The notes: generated from the letters alone by a model not told the origin. A stretch of 11,049 nucleotides of DNA from an uncultured Clostridia bacterium (GCA_946620335.1 CAMONF010000322.1:1-11049); one strand, 5' to 3'. Counted from the stretch's first letter, positions 1 to 6,245 are shown. Made by a program: numbers and translations.

Positions 1-351
1 GGAGCGCTGATCCGCTATGAGCTCCAGCCCAGAAAGCCTCGCCTCACGGACGTCATGCTGGAGACTCTTTCGGTGATTGCCTACCGGCAGCCGGTGACAA
101 AGGCAGAGATCGAGCGGATCCGAGGCGTCAATTCCGACCACGCGGTCAACCGGCTCCTGGAATACGGGCTGGTCAAGGAGCTGGGGCGGGCCAAGCTGCC
201 CGGCCGTCCGCTGCTGTTCGGTACCACAGAGGAGTTCCTGCGGAGGTTCGGCCTCTCCTCCAAGGAGGACCTGCCTGAAATATCCGCGGTCATGGTGGAG
301 GATTTCAAGTCCGAGGCCGAGAGCGAGGCAGGAGTAAGCGTGGAAGTCTGA
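1..351 (+). CDS. scpB: Segregation and condensation protein B, 3' part (start outside window)
   Basis: This is the C-terminal 116 residues of ScpB, the kleisin-associated winged-helix subunit that works with ScpA and SMC in chromosome condensation and segregation in the cytoplasm. The frame is open from base 1. It shows the family hallmarks in order: ETLSVIAYRQPVTKAEIERI, then RGVNSD, then GRAKLPGRPLLFGTTEEFLRRFGL. These make up the second winged helix. Complete ScpB proteins are about 180-200 residues, so roughly the first 70-80 are missing upstream. After the conserved FGL and DLPE segment comes a short acidic tail that is not family-conserved and ends in VEV-stop. The stop codon lies inside the first unit of a tandem repeat. 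By family convention scpA should lie just upstream. The identity is secure; only the 5' end is missing. Confidence 0.95.
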   Translation, partial: GALIRYELQPRKPRLTDVMLETLSVIAYRQPVTKAEIERIRGVNSDHAVNRLLEYGLVKELGRAKLPGRPLLFGTTEEFLRRFGLSSKEDLPEISAVMVEDFKSEAESEAGVSVEV

Positions 352-474
352 CGGGGGTGCCCCTTCGGACCATGGCGCCAAGCCGGAAGGCGGATTTCGG
401 CAGCAACCGGCGTGGAGGTCTGACGGGGGAATGCTCCTTCGCGGCACAGCGTCAAGCCGGAAGGCAGATGTCCG
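338..474 (+). repeat. Imperfect tandem repeat, two units of about 72 bp, across the scpB stop codon
   Basis: Unit 1 starts at 338 and unit 2 at 410. Both begin GCGTGGA(A/G)GTCTGACGGGGG, then share CTCCTTCG-like and CAAGCCGGAAGGC(G/A)GAT segments with a one-base length difference and several substitutions. The first unit contains the last codons and stop of scpB. In the same reading frame the second unit again reads VEV-stop, so the end of the gene was copied into its own 3' flank. A short similar stretch near 612-628 may be a decayed third unit. The repeat is seen directly; its age and any function are unknown. Confidence 0.75.
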
Positions 475-537
475 AGGACGGCGGAGGAGGCTGCGCAGTA
501 TCAACCGACATCATACATCCATATATTTATGCATTTG

Positions 538-585
538 GACCGGCAGGGAATTTGCTCGCGGAAAGCGGGCATGTCCCTGCCGGTC
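538..585 (+). terminator. Long stem-loop after scpB, probable transcription end
   Basis: Positions 538-549 (GACCGGCAGGGA) pair perfectly with 574-585. Inside, GCTCGC (554-559) pairs with GCGGGC (565-570) with one G-U pair, closing a GGAAA loop. The hairpin lies about 190 bases after the scpB stop and before the next promoter, so a 3' end for the scp transcript is the natural reading. Only a weak T-rich tail follows (TTATGTATGCGTGTTT). It could therefore be an inefficient terminator or a 3'-end stabiliser rather than a classic intrinsic terminator. Confidence 0.55.
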
Positions 586-732
586 TTATGTATGCGTGTT
601 TACGATAACACGGAGGCAGATTTCGGGAAGTGAGTACATTTTCGTGTAAGCGGGAAGCCGCAAAGTACCATATATAGGTAAAAATGCTCAAAGTGAGGAC
701 GCCAGAGACAGGAATTTAGCCAATCTATACGG

Positions 733-761
733 TTGTAAAAAGCAGGCTTTTATCGTAGAAT
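733..761 (+). promoter_or_regulatory. Sigma-A-type promoter for the carboxylase operon
   Basis: TTGTAA at 733-738 and TAGAAT at 756-761 are separated by exactly 17 bases, in an AT-richer stretch between the scpB hairpin and the operon. Transcription would start near 768 and give a leader of about 158 bases. A second TAGAAT overlaps at 761-766 but its spacing of 22 is poor. This is a motif match only. Confidence 0.5.
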
Positions 762-827
762 AGAATGGAAATCGTTTGATTTTAGCGAGCAGTAATATGT
801 ATTCCGGACTCCGGCGAAAGCGCGGAA

Positions 828-865
828 GGAGGCTCTTCAGGAATTGACCTGGCAGGGCAGCCTCC
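828..865 (+). promoter_or_regulatory. Nested stem-loop in the operon leader
   Basis: GGAGGCT (828-834) pairs with AGCCTCC (859-865). Inside, CAGG (838-841) pairs with CCTG (848-851) around the loop AATTGA. No T-run follows, so it is not an intrinsic terminator. It lies in the leader that the 733-761 promoter would produce. The left arm hides a Shine-Dalgarno-like GGAGG, but no start codon follows it. No known riboswitch class was recognised. It may affect message stability or bind a regulator. Confidence 0.35.
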
Positions 866-896
866 CGGGCGGAAGACGGGCCGGGCATGTCCGTTT

Positions 897-904
897 GCTA
901 TAAT
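897..904 (+). promoter_or_regulatory. Extended -10 box just upstream of the first operon gene
   Basis: TGCTATAAT spans 896-904 counting the TGN extension and matches an extended -10 element with a perfect TATAAT at 899-904. No -35 box is found 17 bases upstream, where the sequence is GC-rich. Transcription would begin near 911, leaving only about 15 bases before the start codon, just enough to include the ribosome binding site at 914-920. It could be a second, leader-free promoter or chance. Confidence 0.3.
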
Positions 905-925
905 AATTCAATTGGAGGAGTTAAG

Positions 926-2308
926 ATGAGTGATACACAAGGTGCAGCAGGCAGGAGAATCAACACTCTGCTTGACGCAAACAGCTTCGTAGAAATCGGC
1001 GCTCAGGTGACAGCCCGCAGCACAGATTTTAATCTCTCTTCCGCCAAGGCTCCCTCGGACGGTGTCGTCACCGGCTATGGGACAGTGGATGGAAGCCTGG
1101 TGTATGTATACAGCCAGGACGCGTCCGTCATGGGTGGGTCCGTCGGCGAGATGCACGCCAGGAAGATCGTCAATATCCTCAGGATGGCCCGCCGCATGGG
1201 CGCTCCCGTCATCGGGATCCTTGACTGCAGCGGCGTCCGTCTCGAGGAGTCCACGGACAGCCTGAACGGTCTCGGCGAGATCTACAGGGCCATGTCCATG
1301 AACAGCGGCGTAGTTCCGCAGATCGCAGCCGTCATCGGCAACTGCGGCGGCGGTCTCGCCTTTATCCCTGCCCTTTCCGACTTCACCTTCATGGCTGACA
1401 AGGCCTGTCTCTTCGTGAACGCGCCGGATGCCATCGAGGGCAACACCGTCGAGCAGATGGACAACCGCAAGGCTGACTTCCAGGCTGAGAGCGGCAATGT
1501 GGACGTGGTAGGCACCGAGGAAGAAGTCTTCGCCTCTATCCGTGACCTTCTCGGCTATCTGCCGGCCAACAACGAGGACGAGGGCGAGCAGATCGCCTGC
1601 ACCGACGACCTGAACCGCACCTGCGGCGCCATCGCCTCCGTGGAGAGCGCCAAGGATGTCATCGCGCAGATCGCCGACAACGGCCTCTTCTTCGAGACCA
1701 AGAAGGACCATGCCACGGGCATCGTCACCGGCTTCATCCGCCTGAACGGCTCCACCGTCGGCGTCGTGGCCAACAAGGCCCAGGGCGCTGTCATCTGCGG
1801 CTGCGGCGCGGAGAAGGCTGCTGACTTCATTTCCTTCTGCGACAGCTTCTCCATCCCGGTCCTCACACTGGCCAGCCCGGCAGGCTTCGCCCGCAAGGCC
1901 AGGATCGAGCGCGTCCTTCCGGCCGCCGCTGCCAGACTGATCCATGCTTACGCCAGCGCCACCGTTCCCAAGGTCACTGTCGTGACGGGCAAGGCTTACG
2001 GCAGCGCTTACGCCATCATGGGCTCCAAGGCCATGGGCGCGGATATGGTCTACGCATGGCCGAACGCTGAGATCGGCGCCATGGACGCCAGGGCGGCTGC
2101 CAAGATCATTTCCGCCGACGCCGCTTCCGTGAAGGAGAACGCGGACGCTTTCGCGGCACTTCAGCTCAATGTTGCCTCCGCCGCTCAGAGAGGCTATGTG
2201 GACACGATCATCGAAGATGCCGACACCAGAAAGTATGTCATCGGCGCTTTTGAGATGCTTTACACAAAGAGGGAGAACCGTCCTGACAGAAAGCACGGAA
2301 CGGTCTAA
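926..2308 (+). CDS. CoA-dependent carboxyltransferase (12S / methylmalonyl-CoA decarboxylase alpha type)
   Basis: A 460-residue cytoplasmic crotonase-fold carboxyltransferase, expected to move CO2 between an acyl-CoA and biotin on the carrier protein. The N-terminal half holds MGGSVGEMHARK (69-80), LDCSGVRLEES (99-109) and GNCGGGLAFIPALSDF (138-153), the first oxyanion-hole region. The C-terminal half holds IVTGF (266-270), GVVANK (279-284), ASPAGF (316-321) and KAYGSAYAIMGSKAMGADM (356-374) followed by YAWPNAEIGAMDA. It ends in KREnRPDRKHG, the normal family C-terminus, so the protein is complete although shorter than the usual 510 residues or so. The start ATG at 926 has GGAGGAG five bases upstream; an in-frame ATG at 887 lacks one. 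It is first in an operon with OadG-, biotin carrier-, OadB- and OadA-like genes. Acyl-CoA specificity (methylmalonyl, malonyl or other) cannot be read from the sequence, and CSGVRLEE departs from the common SGGAR(I/L)QE. Confidence 0.85.
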   Translation: MSDTQGAAGRRINTLLDANSFVEIGAQVTARSTDFNLSSAKAPSDGVVTGYGTVDGSLVYVYSQDASVMGGSVGEMHARKIVNILRMARRMGAPVIGILDCSGVRLEESTDSLNGLGEIYRAMSMNSGVVPQIAAVIGNCGGGLAFIPALSDFTFMADKACLFVNAPDAIEGNTVEQMDNRKADFQAESGNVDVVGTEEEVFASIRDLLGYLPANNEDEGEQIACTDDLNRTCGAIASVESAKDVIAQIADNGLFFETKKDHATGIVTGFIRLNGSTVGVVANKAQGAVICGCGAEKAADFISFCDSFSIPVLTLASPAGFARKARIERVLPAAAARLIHAYASATVPKVTVVTGKAYGSAYAIMGSKAMGADMVYAWPNAEIGAMDARAAAKIISADAASVKENADAFAALQLNVASAAQRGYVDTIIEDADTRKYVIGAFEMLYTKRENRPDRKHGTV

Positions 2309-2322
2309 GAAAGGCGGCACAG

Positions 2323-3129
2323 ATGAAACATATCAGGAAAGTTTTGATTCCGCTCCTGGCGGTCGTCATGTGCATGATGGCCTTCACGGGATGCGAGAAG
2401 ACCTCCTCCCAGATCGAGAGTGAGGCCGTGGAGGCAATCCGGGAAGCGACCCTAGAGAGCATCGCGACCTACACCCAGGATCAGTTCGCGGCGGTCCTCA
2501 CAGGAATTCCTTTTGAACAGTATCAGATCTACGCTGAGTCGGGGAATGTCTTCGTTTCCCTGCCCTTCATGAACGACTTCAGCAACAGATGGAAGTATTT
2601 CGTGGACAACCACGGAGAGTGCGTGGAAGCGGTCGTCGATGAGACCCTGCGTGAGGAGTACGAGTACACATCCCGCATCATCATGACCGGCGAGGACGGC
2701 AAGCAGATGGCCATGACCATCTTCTATGACAAGAACGGCCAGCCCTACAAGACCACCATCGCCGACTACGTGGATGAGTCCAACAAGACCTTCGGCGACA
2801 AGATGGCCGAGGCCGGCGGCAACACCATCATCGGTCTGGCCACCGTTTTCGCGGTCCTTATCCTGCTGGCCCTCATCATCTACTGCTTCCGCTTTGTCAA
2901 TGCTGCAGCAATTCCGCCCAGCAAGAAGAAGGCAGCGGCAGAGGAGAAGAAGCCGGCTCCCGTCAAGGCAGCGCCCGCTCCGGCTCCGGTCGCAGCTGCG
3001 CCCGATCCCATGGACGATCTCCAGTTGATCGCGGTCATTACTGCCGCCATCGCCGCTGCGGAGGACAAGCCCGCCGAGGGATTCGTTGTCCGTTCCATCC
3101 GCAGAGCCAAGACCAACAAGTGGCGCTGA
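2323..3129 (+). CDS. oadG: OadG-like subunit with lipoprotein signal and large outer domain
   Basis: 268 residues, 14 bases after the carboxyltransferase gene, behind a weak AGGCGG site. Residues 1-24 look like a lipoprotein signal (positive start, hydrophobic core, FTGC with lipidated Cys24). Residues 25-165 form an acidic, soluble-looking domain that would sit outside the cell. Residues 167-190 are one membrane span (IIGLATVFAVLILLALIIYC). A Lys/Ala/Pro-rich cytoplasmic linker follows (200-228). The last 35 residues, with LIAVITAAIAAAED and FVVRSIRRAKTNKW, match the C-terminal motif of small OadG/GcdD/MmdE-type subunits that help assemble sodium-pump decarboxylases. Typical OadG proteins are about 80-120 residues, so the lipobox and outer domain are extra. 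That it bridges the membrane pump and the soluble subunits is inferred from the family and operon. The role of the outer domain is unknown. Confidence 0.8.
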   Translation: MKHIRKVLIPLLAVVMCMMAFTGCEKTSSQIESEAVEAIREATLESIATYTQDQFAAVLTGIPFEQYQIYAESGNVFVSLPFMNDFSNRWKYFVDNHGECVEAVVDETLREEYEYTSRIIMTGEDGKQMAMTIFYDKNGQPYKTTIADYVDESNKTFGDKMAEAGGNTIIGLATVFAVLILLALIIYCFRFVNAAAIPPSKKKAAAEEKKPAPVKAAPAPAPVAAAPDPMDDLQLIAVITAAIAAAEDKPAEGFVVRSIRRAKTNKWR

Positions 3130-3213
3130 TACGGCGCGTATTCACAAAGACACTACAATAAGTAATACATACTCCGCCCAAGTCGCGCGGAATAATCCAG
3201 GAGGATATTGAAA

Positions 3214-3588
3214 ATGAAAAACTATACAATCACAGTGAATGGCGTCGCATACAACGTGACAGTGGAAGAGACCGCAGCTGGCCAGGCCCCGGTGGCCGCC
3301 GCTCCGGCTCCGGTGGCAGCTGCTCCGGCTCCGGCCGCAGCCGCTCCCAAGGCAGCCGCTCCCGCTGCTGCTGGCGGCATTGAAGTTACCGCACAGGTCC
3401 CGGGCAAGGTCTTCAAGATCGCTGCCGCTGTCGGCCAGAGCCTGTCCGCCGGCGACACCGTCATCATCCTTGAGTCCATGAAGATGGAGATCCCGGTCGT
3501 CGCTCCGCAGAACGGCACTGTCGCTTCCATCAACGTCGCTACCGGCGATGCCGTCGAGTCCGGTGATCTTCTGGCTACTCTGAACTGA
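3214..3588 (+). CDS. Biotin carrier protein (biotin/lipoyl attachment domain)
   Basis: A 124-residue biotin carrier, the mobile arm of the complex. Residues 1-20 form a short beta-rich start (MKNYTITVNGVAYNVTVEE). Residues 22-54 are an Ala-Pro linker, expected to be flexible. Residues 56-124 are the biotinyl domain: VPGKVFKI, then VGQSLSAGDTVIILESMKMEI with biotinylated Lys90, then a VVAPQNGTV turn and GDAVESGDLLATL. The biotin site reads ESMKM rather than the commoner EAMKM. The start is ATG 3214, with AGGAGG at 3199-3204 nine bases upstream; an in-frame TTG at 3208 is too close to that site. No other gene in the operon encodes a biotin domain, so this carrier presumably serves both carboxyltransferases and the OadB pump. 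The 84-base gap before it holds nothing recognisable. It resembles GcdC/MmdC and the 1.3S subunit of transcarboxylase. Confidence 0.92.
   Translation: MKNYTITVNGVAYNVTVEETAAGQAPVAAAPAPVAAAPAPAAAAPKAAAPAAAGGIEVTAQVPGKVFKIAAAVGQSLSAGDTVIILESMKMEIPVVAPQNGTVASINVATGDAVESGDLLATLN
3289..3351 (+). repeat. Three 21-bp in-frame repeats encoding the Ala-Pro linker
   Basis: Units at 3289-3309, 3310-3330 and 3331-3351 encode PVAAAPA, PVAAAPA and PAAAAPK. The first two differ mainly at wobble positions and the third is more diverged. In-frame 21-bp repeats of this kind can expand or shrink by slippage, changing linker length without breaking the gene. Confidence 0.75.
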
Positions 3589-3611
3589 GCTCTTTAAACG
3601 GAGGAAGATAA

Positions 3612-4757
3612 ATGGATATTTTATCAACCCTGTCAAATCTGGTTCAGCAGACGGCGTTCACCTCGCTGACGCCGGGCAACTATCTTATGATCGTTGTCGC
3701 TCTGGTGTTCCTGTATTTGGCAATCGCTAAGGATTATGAGCCGCTTCTGCTGGTACCGATCGCCTTCGGTATGCTGCTCGTCAATATCTATCCGGATATT
3801 ATCGCAGCACCCTCCGAGATGTCCAACGGAATCGGCGGTCTTCTCTACTACTTCTATACGCTGGATGAGTGGTCGCTGCTTCCGTCCCTCATCTTCATGG
3901 GCGTCGGCGCCATGACGGACTTCGGTCCCCTCATCGCCAACCCCATCTCCTTCCTGATGGGCGCGGCCGCTCAGTTCGGTATTTACATCGCCTACTTCCT
4001 GGCCATCGCCCTTGGCTTCAACGGCCGTGCCGCTGCCGCCATCTCCATCATCGGCGGCGCCGACGGCCCGACCTCCATCTTCCTGGCCTCCAAGCTCGGT
4101 CAGACCCGTCTTCTTGGCCCGATCGCGGTCGCGGCATATTCCTATATGTCCCTGGTCCCCATCATCCAGCCGCCGATCATGAACCTCTTCACCACCAAGG
4201 AGGAGAGAAAGATCAAGATGGAGCAGCTCCGTTCTGTCTCCAAGCTTGAGAAGATTCTCTTCCCCATCGTCATCACCATCGTCGTCTGCCTCATTCTGCC
4301 GACGACCGCGCCGCTGGTCGGTATGCTGATGCTTGGTAACCTCTTCCGTGAGAGCGGCGTCGTTCACCAGCTGACAGAGACCGCCTCCAACGCTCTGATG
4401 TATATCGTCGTCATCCTGCTGGGAACCTCCGTCGGCGCCACCACGTCCGCCGAGGCCTTCCTGAATGTCGACACCCTGAAGATCGTCGTCCTCGGCCTTG
4501 TCGCCTTCGCCTGCGGCACCTTCGGCGGCGTCATGCTGGGCAAGCTTCTTTGCAAGATCACCCATGGCAGGATCAATCCTCTGATCGGCTCGGCCGGCGT
4601 CTCCGCCGTGCCCATGGCCGCCCGTGTATCCCAGAAGGTCGGCGCCCAGAACGACCCGACCAACTTCCTGCTGATGCACGCCATGGGCCCCAACGTCGCC
4701 GGCGTTATCGGTACTGCGGTCGCCGCCGGTACCTTCATGGCTATCTTCGGAATCTGA
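3612..4757 (+). CDS. oadB: Sodium-translocating decarboxylase beta subunit (OadB/GcdB/MmdB)
   Basis: A 381-residue integral membrane protein that decarboxylates carboxybiotin and couples the reaction to sodium export. The family hallmarks are all present: FMGVGAMTDFGPLIANP (95-111), SIIGGADGPTSIF (145-157) with Asp151 in the place of the essential sodium-binding Asp of Klebsiella OadB, PPIMNLFTTKEERKI near 187-201, the re-entrant-like GNLFRESGV (242-250), and INPLIGSAGVSAVPMAARV (321-339) near the C-terminus followed by HAMGPNVAGVIGTAVAAG. Hydrophobic segments alternate along the whole length, as in the family's multi-span topology. Start ATG 3612 has GGAGGA at 3600-3605, and the biotin carrier gene ends 23 bases upstream. 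Length and motifs show an intact protein. Which decarboxylase it belongs to depends on its partner subunits, not on this sequence. Confidence 0.95.
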   Translation: MDILSTLSNLVQQTAFTSLTPGNYLMIVVALVFLYLAIAKDYEPLLLVPIAFGMLLVNIYPDIIAAPSEMSNGIGGLLYYFYTLDEWSLLPSLIFMGVGAMTDFGPLIANPISFLMGAAAQFGIYIAYFLAIALGFNGRAAAAISIIGGADGPTSIFLASKLGQTRLLGPIAVAAYSYMSLVPIIQPPIMNLFTTKEERKIKMEQLRSVSKLEKILFPIVITIVVCLILPTTAPLVGMLMLGNLFRESGVVHQLTETASNALMYIVVILLGTSVGATTSAEAFLNVDTLKIVVLGLVAFACGTFGGVMLGKLLCKITHGRINPLIGSAGVSAVPMAARVSQKVGAQNDPTNFLLMHAMGPNVAGVIGTAVAAGTFMAIFGI

Positions 4758-4773
4758 TTTAGACTAACGTTAC

Positions 4774-4802
4774 GAGGCGTACGGGCCTTGGGCCCGCGCC
4801 TC
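4774..4802 (+). promoter_or_regulatory. Strong intercistronic stem-loop between oadB and oadA
   Basis: GAGGCG (4774-4779) pairs with CGCCTC (4797-4802). After a two-base bulge, CGGGCC (4782-4787) pairs with GGCCCG (4791-4796) around a three-base TTG loop, giving a twelve-pair GC-rich stem. No T-run follows; the next feature is the oadA ribosome binding site at 4809-4813, only six bases on. It is better read as an mRNA stability or processing element, or a control on oadA translation, than as a terminator. Confidence 0.6.
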
Positions 4803-4820
4803 ACCTTTGGAGGTTATAAA

Positions 4821-6233
4821 ATGGCAGAAGTTGTTAAAAAACCTGTTCAGATCACAGAGACCATTCTCCGTGACGCCCATCAGAGTCTGATCGCCACCAG
4901 AATGACGACAGACGAGATGCTGCCGGCCGTCCCCATGCTGGACGAGATCGGCTACCGTGCCGTAGAGTGCTGGGGCGGCGCCACCTTTGACGCTGCGCTC
5001 CGTTTCCTCAAGGAGGATCCGTGGATCCGCCTTCGCAAGTTCCGTGACGGCTTCAAGAAGACCAAGCTCCAGATGCTCTTCCGCGGCCAGAACATCCTCG
5101 GCTACAAGCCCTATCCGGATGACGTCGTCGAGTACTTCGTTCAGAAGTCCGTGGCCAACGGCATTGACATCATCCGTATCTTTGACTGCCTGAACGACCT
5201 GCGCAACCTGAAGACGGCTGTCGACGCCGCCAAGAAGGAAGGCGCTGAGGCCCAGATCGCCCTTTCCTACACCCTGGGCGACGCCTACACCCTTGACTAC
5301 TGGAAGAACATCGCCCGCGAGATCGAGGAGATGGGCGCTGACTCCATCTGCATCAAGGATATGGCCGGCCTTCTGGTACCCAAGGCTGCCAGCGAGCTGG
5401 TGACTGCCCTCAAGGAAGGCTCCTCCCTTCCCATCGAGATGCACACCCACTACACCTCCGGCGTCGCTTCCATGACCTACATGAAGGCTGTCGAGGCCGG
5501 CGCTGACATCATTGACTGCGCCATCTCTCCCTTCGCCCTGGGCACCTCCCAGCCGGCCACCGAAGTTATGGTCGAAGCCTTCAAGGGCACCGAGTACGAT
5601 ACCGGTCTGGACCTCAAGAAGCTGGCTGAGATCGCCGACTACTTCAGACCCATCCGCGAGAAGTACCTGGCCAACGGCCTTATGAATCCCAAGAACATGG
5701 GCGTCAACATCAAGACCCTCCAGTACCAGGTCCCGGGCGGCATGCTCTCCAACCTGACCAGCCAGCTGGCCAACTTCAAGGCCGAGGACAAGTTCTACGA
5801 CGTGCTCGAGGAAGTTCCGCGCGTCCGCAAGGACATGGGCGAGCCGCCTCTGGTCACCCCGTCCTCCCAGATTGTCGGTACCCAGGCCGTTATGAACGTC
5901 GTCACCGGCGAGCGCTACAAGGTCGTCCCGAAGGAGACCAAGGACATGTTCCTGGGCCGCTACGGCAAGTCCACCAAGCCCTTCGATCCGGAGATCCAGA
6001 AGAAGGTCATCGGCGACGAGAAGCCCATCACCTGCCGTCCGGCCGACATGCTCGAGCCGAAGCTGGATGAGTACGAGAAGGCCATTGCTTCCTACAAGCA
6101 GATGGACGAGGATGTCCTGACCTACGCCCTCTTCCCGGAGGTCGCCATGGACTTCTTCAAGTACCGCGACGCCCAGCAGACCGGCGTGGACGCCAAGTCC
6201 GCTGACGCTGACAACAAGGCTTACCCGGTATAA
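4821..6233 (+). CDS. oadA: Oxaloacetate decarboxylase alpha / pyruvate carboxylase B type (5S) carboxyltransferase without biotin domain
   Basis: 470 residues forming the TIM-barrel carboxyltransferase that moves CO2 between a 2-oxo acid (oxaloacetate/pyruvate) and biotin. Seen in order: ETILRDAHQSLIATRM (13-28) with metal ligand Asp18; ECWGGATFD (49-57); MLFRGQNILGY (85-95); IFDCLNDLRNL (120-130); SICIKDMAGLL (175-185) with Lys179 as the expected carbamylated metal ligand; and MHTHYTSG (207-214) with His208 and His210 as metal ligands. Residues from about 290 on (KTLQYQVPGGMLSNLTSQL) are the conserved C-terminal PYC_OADA domain. Full-length OadA is about 590-600 residues with a fused biotin domain; this one stops before it, so it must use the separate carrier. 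Start ATG 4821 follows GGAGG at 4809-4813; an in-frame upstream start at 4788 would lie inside the hairpin. Transcarboxylase 5S is an equally good name. Confidence 0.92.
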   Translation: MAEVVKKPVQITETILRDAHQSLIATRMTTDEMLPAVPMLDEIGYRAVECWGGATFDAALRFLKEDPWIRLRKFRDGFKKTKLQMLFRGQNILGYKPYPDDVVEYFVQKSVANGIDIIRIFDCLNDLRNLKTAVDAAKKEGAEAQIALSYTLGDAYTLDYWKNIAREIEEMGADSICIKDMAGLLVPKAASELVTALKEGSSLPIEMHTHYTSGVASMTYMKAVEAGADIIDCAISPFALGTSQPATEVMVEAFKGTEYDTGLDLKKLAEIADYFRPIREKYLANGLMNPKNMGVNIKTLQYQVPGGMLSNLTSQLANFKAEDKFYDVLEEVPRVRKDMGEPPLVTPSSQIVGTQAVMNVVTGERYKVVPKETKDMFLGRYGKSTKPFDPEIQKKVIGDEKPITCRPADMLEPKLDEYEKAIASYKQMDEDVLTYALFPEVAMDFFKYRDAQQTGVDAKSADADNKAYPV

Positions 6234-6245
6234 TAGGGAAATAAA

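Larger units (their letters stand above)
352..925. other. 574-bp gene-free region between scpB and the carboxylase operon
   Basis: No convincing gene is present. Short open frames here lack a ribosome binding site and recognisable protein motifs. From left to right the region holds the second unit of a tandem repeat, a long GC-rich hairpin, about 150 bp of AT-richer sequence with nothing recognisable except a weak 5-bp hairpin (596-611), a sigma-A-type promoter (733-761), a structured leader with a nested hairpin (828-865), and an extended -10 box just upstream of the next start codon. The drop in GC content relative to the flanking genes fits a regulatory spacer. Confidence 0.7.

Noticed and set aside
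357..649. Overlapping plus-strand frames in the gap after scpB (357-608, 431-649)
   Set aside because: No ribosome binding site, Arg/Ser-rich translation without family motifs, and they run through the tandem repeat and the hairpin.
669..676. TATATA as a -10 box
   Set aside because: No -35 box at 16-18 bases upstream; TTCGTG at 641-646 is too far.
844..849. TTGACC as a -35 box
   Set aside because: Nothing like a -10 box lies 16-18 bases downstream, where the sequence is GC-rich, and it sits within the leader hairpin.
688..888. 66-residue minus-strand frame in the operon leader
   Set aside because: No ribosome binding site or conserved feature; it overlaps the plus-strand promoter and leader hairpin.
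887..925. Upstream in-frame ATG (887) as the start of the 12S carboxyltransferase
   Set aside because: No ribosome binding site before it, and the extra 13 residues read through the TATAAT box and the good GGAGGAG site that precedes ATG 926.
908..2320. Long open frame on the minus strand opposite the 12S carboxyltransferase
   Set aside because: It mirrors the plus-strand gene, has no recognisable motif, and arises from the GC-biased third codon positions. Similar long minus-strand frames oppose oadB (3633-4679), the FAD oxidoreductase (6443-7501) and rpsA (9351-10364), and were rejected for the same reason.
4774..4802. Hairpin between oadB and oadA as a transcription terminator
   Set aside because: No T-run follows, and it is inside an operon immediately before a ribosome binding site.
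4788..4820. Upstream start for oadA
   Set aside because: It falls inside the intercistronic hairpin, while ATG 4821 has a proper GGAGG site and matches family N-termini.
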